Assembly: GCF_036588685.1 (NCBI RefSeq) | Contig: NC_086376.1 | Coordinates: 27,193,930 to 27,257,929, forward strand | Origin: Mytilus trossulus | Taxonomy: Eukaryota > Mollusca > Bivalvia > Mytilida > Mytilidae | Reading direction: 5' to 3' | DNA length: 64,000 bases | Shown here: positions 10,501-22,500 of the stretch, piece after piece | Position numbering within the stretch: position 1 is the first letter of the stretch | Layout of the letters: every line of letters begins with the position of its first letter | The notes under the pieces: generated by a model | The model's input: only the letters and a program-made list of their open reading frames with translations | Told to the model about the DNA's origin: nothing | Databases searched by the model: none | Position numbers and translations under genes: made by a program

Positions 10501-13500
10501 AGCAATGAATTTTCTGAAAGAATAAATTATATTAAATGAATTCTTTGAAAAAAAGAACCGAAATGTTAAATAAAGATATGAAGTGTGTACCGAAAACAAC
10601 ACTTTTGGCAGAAATCTTCTAAATGAATAGACTTGTGTTATGGTTACTGAGTGAAGTTATTAGTACCAACGGTCCCGAAGCTACACTTATTACCATATTT
10701 GGTATATGTAAAATTTATAAGCGGCAATAATTCAACTTCAATGGTTCAGCTATCTAATTAAAATATAGATACTTGCATACTTATAAGAGTATACCGAAAT
10801 TAAAGATCTATATGTTGATTACATTGGAAATTCCAGATGTCTTAATGTTGTGTCTCTAGCTTTAATCTCTAATCTGTTTATAAAGGTTTGTGTACCATTT
10901 TGGGAATAATGCATTCAATATGTATTATATTTCATCAATATTTTCAAAGATATACAACAATCTTGGTTTTTTTTTAATTCAGTAACAAGTCAACTAGAAC
11001 TGTAACTCAATTTCTCTTTTATTTTCCGAATGATTTTTATTGGTTTCCTGGCTTTGCTTAATGTTATAACATCCAACCTTCAACACCATCTGACAAGAGA
11101 TGAAGGTGGACGAATATTTCAAGAGTATGTCAGGTTTCTTCTCAAAGATTTTACCAATCCTATTTTTTATGATCTCATTTTGACTTTTGATCAGATTCAG
11201 TTGAAAAAAATAACAAGGGTTGCCATAACATTCATTCAAATAAAAAATAAATCCGACAACATATGTTTCAAGACGTTTGACAACAACAGTGTGTCGAAAT
11301 GATATATTAACTGCTTTTATTTTTTTGGATTACATCTGAAGTAAAATGCAAAAACCAAAAGAATTGTTTGATATTTTTGGATATGCAATTAAGGAAAGCT
11401 AAACATTGAATGTTTTCAATTTTCTCCAAGAATAAAAACATCAAATCTTTCTAGTACTAGATTCTTCCTCGAATGAAAAATTTAGAAGAATGAAAAAACA
11501 CTTATCAAAAATATCAGGCGAATACTTCATATTGCGCTAGACGCCATCAATTATCAAACGCATAAACTGTGCTTAAATATTGTGCCCTTCCGAAGCACCT
11601 AAGATCACCCCCAGTTTTTGGTGGGGTTTGTGATGCTTAGTCTTTAGTTTTCTATGTTGTGTCTTCTGTACTATTGTTTGTCTGTTTGTCTTTTAATTTT
11701 TAGCCATGGCGTTGTCAGTTTATTTTCAATCTATGAATTTGACTGTCCCTCTGGTATCGTTCGCTCCCTTTTATACTTGTAAAGTCAACTTAATTCTTCA
11801 AATCTACACATACCAGATAGCCAGCCGATGTTCCATTAAAACATTTCATTCGACATATAAATGATACTTGTCTCCAATTACAACCAGGGTGTTGCTGAAA
11901 TTATACACATTAGGTATAAACAGAAAAACGGCAAAATGGTGTATATATGAACAACTATGATAACTAATATATTTGCAGAACATTTTATAATAGTATAAAA
12001 TGGAATAGTATATTATAGACAATTTTGTATTCATTATTCAAGTGATCACACCCAACTTTAAGGCCACATGCTACATTTAGTAAAAGCTAATTCAAAGCAC
12101 AGTTATAACTAATAAATAAACGAGATTCATCTTGACAAAAATCAATCACATTTCACTTCCTCTTCTCAAACAAAATAGTTCTCTTTCCTTCAAGTTCGGG
12201 GATATGGTATAAATAGGTAAAGGGTGACGTTTGTGAATAAAGTTTTAATCCGAACAAGTGTTGTGTTTGTTACAAGTCGGGCTATCTGCATCGTACATGT
12301 GATTCGTTGATATAATTACCTTTGTTTGTATAAGACTTGGTTGTCTAATGTATTATGATGAACTGTTCGGTATTTTTTTCTTCATCTTTTTATATATTAT
12401 GAAATTACATCCATTTGATACCATCCACTAAAATTGTGTAACACATCAGGAAATTTAAGACTCATTATGGATACCAGGATGACTAATAGAAGAAAGGCTG
12501 GTGTCAACAGCAAATCAATGCAAGTTCTTGATACTGTGCCTTCATTGGTTTTTTTGCGTAGTGTTTTGTGTTAGACTGTGAGTCTACTATAGACGTGTCA
12601 CGGTACTTGTTTATCCCAAATAAATGTATTTGGTTTTCATGTTATATTTGTTATTCTCGTGGGATTTTGTCTGATGCTCGGTCCGTTCATTTTAGTGTTA
12701 TGTCGTTGTTCTCCTCTTATATTTAATGCGTTTCCCTCGGTTATAGTTTGTTTCTCCGATTTTGTTTTTTGTCCATGGATTTATGAGTTTTGAATAGCGG
12801 TACACTACTGTTGCCTTTATTTATAGACCATGGTTTGAGCTTTCTCTTTTCGATTTATGAGTCTAATAAACATCGTTGTATCTCCTAGTTTTCATATTAT
12901 AATACAGAAAAATCATGCACTGACTTAACCTGAATTTGATTTTCAAAACTCATATTTAAACAGACACTGATAAACGAGCTAAATGTTACTCAATTTGACA
13001 GGTTTTAATTTCAGTAATGAAATCCAGATATGAATTCCAGAAGTTCTGAGAATCTTATTCAACAGAAAAAAATATTTTGTAGTGGCTCGTGTTGTTAATT
13101 GATAGTTTTGTTTTCCGTTTAAAGAATATAATCACTTATAGTATGCCTTTGTACTGATTAAATCACCAGATCAAAACCCCGATGATTGATCAAGTTTTGA
13201 ACTGCCTCTTGTTTCCTAAGATACAATATTTATAGCAAATAATCATACCTTTGTCACATCCTTTATGTAACTATTTTCTAAGATGTTTTTCAAGTCTTGA
13301 TGATCTTCAGGGTGAACTAATCCATACAAACAACGATGCATCAGGTCCACCTGTACGTGTTCAATAATAAGCATGAATTATATTTGATAGTGGCGTATTA
13401 CTTCTCCTACTACATCGTCTATGTTCAATGCCATGATTGGATTTTCATAAAAATATCCAACGATTTTTTTCTATATTTTTAAGTTTGATCCCATGAATCA

Positions 13501-16500
13501 TTTTGAATAAATAATCAGTAAGATATCATATATTTTCAATTTATAAATTGTTTAACAAAGATTTGATAATGATCTTTTTGGAACCTCTTGATATAGTTGC
13601 ACTCGTCCAGTTTATATTCTAAATCCTAGTTTTAAAATAACTCAGCTTTAGTGATGAATGCACTAAAAAATCGAATATAATATAACCAATTTTGAAATTC
13701 AATATTTATTCAAAACAGATAAATAGAAATAGTTAAAATTAAAATTATGTAAAGCAAAACAAAAGAAAGAAATGTAAAAACTGTTGTTTATTATTTAAAA
13801 ACTAACCTGGTTAAAACCTAAATACTGTAAGACGTTATCTGTAGAGTAAACTATAGTCCCATCCGCAAAGGCTGCCAACAGAAAACCATCCAAACACTGT
13901 ACAGTAAGAAAACAATGAAATATTTGGAGACACAGCATGAATTAAACCGTTTTACATCTTAAAAATAAGTAATAACACATTCCTAATTCGTAATGATAAA
14001 ACTATAGAACAGTGTGCGATAGCTATGTTTGGTTTATATAAAAAAAAATGGAAACCTACAATGACATAGAGCTTAGCACAAATATATGATATAAAAAAAA
14101 ATATAAAAAATTATCATGTTTTTGTGTTTCGCTTACAACTAATGTTTCAATTTATTGTTTAATGTACAGTGATTTAATACCATTTTATATCCGAACTTTC
14201 GTTAAAAAAGAATATAAAAAAACCCGCTCTAACCGACATATATCATTGTATATTTTACTTACTTGAAGCACTTGTTTTCCTCCAACATTTCCAAGTGAAT
14301 CTTCTTTAGTTGTTGTTTCATTATCTGATAATTGTTGTTGCTTCAAACCAATGACTAAACAAAATGATAAAAGATGTATTCAATTTTGGTGAAGGATGTG
14401 GTGAAAGTTACTGTAATGCGATAGTGACCTGCAACTATCTATTTTCTATAATGTTAGAAAACCTAAATGCTGAGGAAAATCATCTTATACATTTACTATG
14501 GTCATATGCTGATACTTGAAACACAGGTTGTGCATTGACTACGGACGGTTGAATAACAAAAAAATTAAAGATTCGTATCCATTGCCAAGACAGATTATTT
14601 TAGACAAACTTTACTTAACATCTTTTTAATATTCAAAATTTACTTTACATTTTTTAATATTTAAACTATGTTATGAATTTTAAAATGAAGCAATACGTTT
14701 TTACAGTTGATAGCATCAACCAACTTGATTGTACATTAATTTTTGATTTTCCGAAGAATCTTTTTGTTTCAATATTTAAAACATTTGTGCTGATTTTATA
14801 TGACAACATGACTTTGATTTTGTAGCATCCATAAAGTATTGCAGAGTAATCAAAGAAGAAGAAGAAAGCATTATACCATCGAAATAATTCACCGACAAAC
14901 TTAGATAAAAATTGATAATTTAACGACGTTTACTTACTTTTGAAGAACATCTTTAATCTGAAGAATGAAATAATAAGTCTGAAGACTGTCTGACTGTCAA
15001 GTTTCCTGTGTAAGGATGATCTGTCTATTGGTATTAATCCCTCTAAACCTTTTATTTCTGTCCGAAGTTTGTCTCTGTACCGTTTGGATTTGAAACTAAA
15101 CAAAAGCAGACAAAACTAAATCAACAATCGATGAAAAGTTTTTAAAAAGTTATCTTTCTTTAATCAAGTATAAGAATCAAAATTTCTAACATTTTTATGT
15201 GTGCTTTAAATTGATACAAAATGTTTATCAATGAATATATAATTGTAAGATTAAAACAAAAGTTTTCTATTTCATTTCTTTCTTGATGTCTGTTTTAGAA
15301 ATGATTGGGAATCCTCCCTTCATAACAAAAAAGAAACAAGGTCGAAAATACTTTAAAAAGTATGGCAGAACTTGCAGTTTGACCGCAATGGTTGTGACTG
15401 AAACGGATACCGGTATGGCCGAACTGACAGTGTGGAAGAAATGATTTGCATTGTATGATTTTTTTTCTTATGTTTTGCCTTTAAACCACTATTATGGGTC
15501 AGTGGTGTAATAGCACTAGCCCGTCATTCAACGGTTGTCATTATATCTAGTTCTCGATCGTTGTTTTAGCATTAAATAGGGTCAATGATTTCTTTCGTTT
15601 GAATTGTTTCACATTTGATCATGTTGGGTTCTTTGATACCTGACTATATTGTATACTAGTATGTTTTTCTCATTGTTATATTCGTACGAACTAAATTGAC
15701 TTTTAGTAGATTGCACCCATGTAATTTTAGCGATGATAGTTGTCTTATAGGTTATCATACTAACATTTTATATTTCTTTGTTTTTATAGTGATTAAAGTT
15801 ATAAAACAATGTTGACTGATGTACCCCTATTTTGACATATTTCCCTATTGTGTTTGTTTGTTTTGTTCAAATATCGTTGTCAATACAATGAAATTTTAGG
15901 CGACTGGCATACAAGTGAGAGGTTTAGCAGCTAGCTATAAAACCAGGGTTAATCCGCCATTTTCTACACAAGAAAATGTCAGTATCAAATCAGGAATGTG
16001 ACAGTTGTTATCCATTCGTTAGATGTGTGTTTGCAATTTGATTACGGACTTTTCTCAATGTTCGTTTTTTTTTTGTAATTTTTCTTTTTAGATGCTGAAC
16101 ATTTTGTTCTGATTGGATGAAAAGCATATGTTCTAGGTTCAGTTCCAGAGATGTTTGGTGATCCTAATTGGTCAAATCCCCAATTCATCCCCAACTATCA
16201 AGAAAATCTTCGAACTTTATGATAATTATGATTAAGTGCCAAAATAGGTCATATGTGATTTCTTTGAAGAGATACAAAGTTGAATCGAGATACTACTGTG
16301 TTAACCAGTTAAATACCACTATATCAGGGAGAGACTTACAATATGAAAATAGAAAAATGTTATGCCATATAAGATATGATGAGTGTCATTGCAAAACATA
16401 CAAAATAAAAGGGCGAACGATACTAAACACATTTTCAAAAATCACAATTTTAAAGAAGCTAATAACGTCATTGACAAAATAAAAAAAGACGAGGAAATGA

Positions 16501-19500
16501 CAAATGTGTCCACAAAACAATAATAAGATATTAAAGACTGAAAAACTCGAAACCAACCAAAACACTGTTGTTGATCTCAGGTGTTCCGGATTTGAAGGCA
16601 GATACTGCTCCACTATTGGTATTAGATTATACTATGTGTTTGACAACAATCGGAGTTGAGTAACATTAACACCCCAAACAAGACGTATGACTTGGCCCGT
16701 CGAGATGAAAGCATTTCCCTTTTTGCACTTTTTGTCTATCATACGGTTAATAAGTTATCTCCTATAGCCAGTGTCACAGCCGTGGTGAGGGTAAAACATG
16801 TAATTCTGTCAGATGGACGAGAGGGGAAATGTTTAATCTTTGTTAATTTATAATGTCTAGTATGTTGAGTAAATCAAATACAATAACGGCCAATCGTCGA
16901 TGATTGAACGAACAATAACTGCAGTCCATATTGTGTATTTTCTTTATTTTTATTCTTATTTATCTTTTAATTAATTAATAAACTATTGATCTATTTATTT
17001 ATTTAGTTTTCTTTTATTTATTTGTATTTATTTATTAATACATTCATTTGTTATTGATTTATCTTGTTATTTTCATTTTGTTTGTATACAAATTTATTGT
17101 AATATTTTTGATCATTTATTTAGTCGATTCATCTTAAGTAAGTTTATCAATACTTTAGACACTGCAATATAAATTCAATTTAAACTATATAAACAGGCTT
17201 ATACATGGAAATACTAATATTAAAAACCTTTCAGCATACTGTTTACTAAAATTTGAATAATGTGTTCCTACATGTCTTCACGCTGGGTATACAGAACTCT
17301 TGAGAATTCCTGCGTTATCTCAAGTATTCTATGTACTGTGACATACTAATCGTCTGACGGAGCGAAAACTCTGTTAGAGAGAATTAACGTTCACCAAATA
17401 TCTTTCAGAATTTAAATAAATATTGTTTAACCCTAAAATCTTGATGTCTTTCCCTTTGATTTTATCTTTTCTAACTATGTTTGAATTAAACGGTTTTTGC
17501 ATTATGCGAAATAAGATTTTTTAAAAGATAACCAAAAGCCACTAAAACATACATTTTAACTTATTTCTTGTAATTGCACTGAGAAGTTTCGTATATTTGT
17601 TCAAAGGGTTTTTGAAAACTTTTCTAGGCATTGGGAAATTTGTATAAAGGCTTATCTATTAGTTGAAGACTTATTAATGTGTTCCAGTATTCTGTTTCAT
17701 TGGGTTTGTATTTCTATTGCCGGTATATATCGTTTCAAATTTCATTACTCGTGACCTATTTTGGTCAATTATGCTAGACTCAGTGTGCATAATGAATGTA
17801 CTTCGTGACAGGCAGCTAAACCAACAACCCCCCTATGTTAGAATTTCGCGTTTTTTACAAGAGCATTTGAAAGACGCAAATGTGAAAAATGCGCTTGATG
17901 CCATGAACACGTTGACATATATTATAGTTTTCCTCTGTTTGTTCATGCTGATAAAAATTCAGAGTATGGTTACTCTTGTTCAACAAATGTCTCCAAATGA
18001 TCATTACTAACGTAATAGTCTAAGGTTATGTATGAACAGCGCATGGTTATGACCAGCGCATGGTTACATATGTCCAGCGTAAAGTTTCAAGGGTCATCCA
18101 ATATACTGAACCAATATCTTAACAAACTTAAACAGCATGGAACTCATAATGTTGTTTTTATGACAGATAGTTAGTCATATCCGCTCAAACTATGTTCCGC
18201 CTATGACCTTGCTCCTTTCAACAATAGTTTTTAAAATGAATATTATTGAACGATGATTTCCTTTTAACCTTATATATTATAATTCTTGGCAACTCACATG
18301 TGTAAAATGAAAAAAGACTAGCCTTTTAATTAAAATTTAAACTTTAAGTCAAAGAAATAAAAATACGAGTTAAAATTCGTGCGTGTCAAATTACAAATCA
18401 TATATTAAATAGACAAACAAAACTTTTGAGAAAATTTGAGTGGTTATGCTTAATTCTGGTCAATAATTACTAAAGAATCGTGTAGCATTTTGTCCTTACT
18501 TTAAAATTTCTATCACGATCCCTACATTGGTGGGTTAAATCTTTGGTCGCGTGTTACAGTTGAGCACTAAAATCAACACGAACAGTGTGGTATATATTCT
18601 GTAGCTTTTTCATTTCCTCAAAAAAAATGCAACAATTCAGTAGTGGAAGTTATTTATTGCAAAATAAGGTCAGTTTGTATTTTTCTACGTTACATGTGTT
18701 CCCTAATCTCTCATAAGAGAATTTCTATCATGCCTAGTAAATGTATGTTAATTTTTCTGTATACCTTTCATTATTCCTGTTAGAAAACTACGGGTTTTTT
18801 TTTCCAATACGATTCAATTAGTATGTGTTACATGTTTCTTTTCTGCAGAGTCTTCACTATAACAAAAAGCACTTCTATTGAAAACAAATATCAACGAAGT
18901 CCCAACTTCCCTTTCCGCCCACTCGAATATATGATATAAAAAATGTAATTCGTTGAATTTTGGTAAAGATGTGTTTCAATTATATTTTCTTTTGTTTGAA
19001 ATTAACTAATCTATCCTTTTTCAAAGTCCCGATGGAAGTTTTTGCTATCTGCTTTAAATATTAATTTTGTTCTTATTTTTATCAATTTGGTATGGGGGAG
19101 GGCAACACAGAGGAATATCTCATTGTTTTTTTTTAATTCTACATATGTATTTAATGCATGAGGTTTTTTTTTTTATTTTTTATTTCCTTAATCTTTATTA
19201 TTTCGATTTGATTCCGTCTTTTTTTTTGTAATTTTTAACTCTGACTATTATAATATTTCAATTTAACTTACTGTGAAAACGCATAAAACAGTCATAACAT
19301 TTTCTTGTGTGTAGTCAAAGCAATCAACTTACTAAACCAGCGCTTTCCCCGAATTTTGCTATACTTTGGTCCTTTTGGATTTACCAGCTCATGAAACGTT
19401 TGTAAAAGTTTTGGATTTTCAAACATTGGGCCTAGAACATTACTTAAATCATTAATTGTCGTATTGCACATCTGGCGCAATAAATTTGGTACCGTTAATA

Positions 19501-22500
19501 TAATAATCAAAAATGGACAAATGAGAATCCCTTCTATACCATTGAAAGATTTTAAATTGACCAAGGGATTAAAACCCTAAAAGAACATATATATATTTAT
19601 ATTCACGGTTTAAACAAAGATGAGATAGGTATTGTTTACAAATCGGATATCCATACGCATATACAAACAAACAAAATATTATGTTAACAACGACAATAAG
19701 CACACATTTTGAGTTGTTTCTAAACCTTCATGTCTGCATATAACATTAGAATGAGTAGACCGTAAGTCGTTCCATATGTGGCACTTAATATTTTTGTGCT
19801 ATTAAATTAATTCTCTTTGGCACTACAGCTGAACAAAAATATTATATCTAGACTCGGCTTTAGAGATATTTTTATTTCAGATATAAATTTTAAAACTCAT
19901 GGAATATAGAGACAGTCCAAAAACTATATGCCACTCTTTCCTTTTCTGTCCGAGTTTTTACCACATAAAAAATAGCATGTTAGATTGTAGTTTTGTCCAT
20001 CTGATGAGTTAAGCTTTTTTCAACTGATTTTTATAGTTTGTTCTTATGTTGTACTGTTATACCACTGTCCCAGGTTAGGGGGAGGGTTGGGATCCCGCTA
20101 ACATGTTTAACCCCGCCACATTATTTATGTATGTGTTGTCCCAAGTCAGGAGCCTGTAATTCAGTGGTTGTCGTTTGTTTATGTGTTACATATTTGGTTT
20201 TCGTTCATTTTTTTTTATATAAATAAGGCCGTTAGTTTTCTCGTTTGAGTTGTTTTACATTGTCTTGTCGGGGCCTTTTATAGCTGACTATGCGGTATGG
20301 GCTTTGCTCATTCGGCTGAAGGCCGTACGGTGACCTATAGTTGTTAATGTCTTGTACATTTTGGTCTCTTCTGAAAAGTTGTCTCATTGGCAACCATACC
20401 ACATCTTCTTTTTTTTTTATATATATATATTCCTAAATCTTATTTTCGTTTATTAAAATATGAATCACGCCATTCCAATAGCACCTAAACTAAATACAAC
20501 TGGACTGCTAAGATCTACCGGCAATGCTGAGAAGGCAGCACTTCTCACGAATATTGAAGATCAGACCGTTGATACATGTAGTTTTAATTCATCTGTTGCA
20601 GCAAAGTGAACAGTTCATTTTTAAATTAGACAACATTAAAACTGGTTACACTTCATAGTTTCATCACAATATACAGTTTTACGAAATCTAATAAAAATTG
20701 TTGATTTTATGCAATTTTTCCATTTGTATGTCTTTGCAGAAACATCTTCTTTTGACTGAAAAAATGAGTCTTTGTAGAAATAAACGGCGCGTCTGGCGTA
20801 CAAATTTTTCATACTGGTATCTATATGATGAGCATTATCTACAGCACAAGAACAAAATAGATTCAGAGAAGTTTATGTAAAACCGGTATAGCTATTTAGA
20901 GGTTACCATTAAGTTTCTTGGGCCAGAAGGATTTTGGAAAGGAATATTCTGTCTTGGTAATTAATGGAAAAAAATAACTTTGCCCAAGACAGGATGTAGC
21001 GGAACGTTCTGCTCAGCAAAATGCAGAAAATAATTGTGTGCAAATGTGAAAATAAATTTTCGCACAGCAATATCGCACGAAATAAATTATCTGTGGGAAT
21101 ATAATATTCCGTCCGCGTAAAATCTCACTATTCCTTCCCTATTAATTTAAAGGAGAATGTTCATGTGCCGAAAATTCCTATATATAATAAAAATTCAAAT
21201 ACATTCGAAAGTTGTTCAATTATACTAAAACTTTTATTCAAATATACTCGAAAGTTGAGACAAACTGTGAGGTTTGTAGTGAGGTTTGTGCGCATGTTAA
21301 CCTGCTTAAAATAAGCCTTGTACATTTGCAGTCTTTGCACCTATATCAAGTTGTGGTTCGTTGTTTAGTACTCGCCTTTTTGTACGTCTGTAGTTGTTGA
21401 TATGGTCTGTTGTATGCTGTTTAATATTTTTAGTAATTTCGGGTATACTTTTTTAGAACTTCAAAACAAGAAAAAAATTGATTTGAAAAATCCCCAAGAA
21501 ATTAAAGAATTATATTAGATTGGTGTTATTGTAACTCGTCAAAAGCGAAAAGTGTTTATACTTTTTGAACGAATGTGACTAAAGTCATATTAGGCTTAAC
21601 GAAATGTCACATTTTAGTAATCTTTAAATACAATGTATTTGCACTTAACTTAGACTCAACTATGGTTAAAATTTCCCTTGCTCGTTTTTCATTTCCTTAA
21701 CATTCTCGATGAAAAGAAAATATTGTTTTTCAGAAGCATCTAAGCTATATGAAATTTGTTACGAACAGGATGGTCTTTTTCCCTTTTAAACAATTGACTA
21801 TTTTTTTTTATTACGGAATCTTATAAAGATATATTTTCTTCTTTTCCTTGTTGAATAGTGACTACATTTTTGAATTGCAGGAGACAATTTGGGTGATTTA
21901 CTAAGCTGTTAACGTTGCTGCAATATTTAAAAAAAAAGACTCTTCCGGAAAATTGACAGTTGCGTTATTCGTCTTTTATGAAATAAACAGTACTTTTTTT
22001 TTAATAAAGAGGGCTTTGAATGTGGCTGGGAAAAAAATGATGAAACAGTCTAAGACACCAAAGGCGCTTGAAATGAATTATTTATGAGGATAATACAAGT
22101 TGTTCTCTTGTCATTTTCTCTTAGTCTTCATGATCCTATAACGGAAACGTTTTTTTTATTTGCTGTTTTTGAAATACTTTTTATATAATGTTCCCAAACT
22201 TTCGACGAGAAACGGTTGTCTCGCATTCTATTTTTGAGTTTATTTTGTATATCATTAAAATCACCATACCTCTTTTAAAATTAGAGCATAGTGTTTGACT
22301 TGTTGAAATGTCTGAATTTTTGTTTTTAGTTAAATTTTGAAGATGGAATACATATAAAAATTAAATTTATGTAATTTAAATATAAACTCTTTACACAAAA
22401 AACTCTAAAGGATGATGTGAAAACAATTAATACATATATATTACCCCAACAAAGCTAAAGAAATGATAAAAAAAAGATATAAATGAAAATACATTGTTTT

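Noticed and set aside
16168-16482. 104-codon frame in AHR-like intron 1
   Set aside because: No recognised domain, no ATG context or splice support; compatible with chance in AT-rich DNA.
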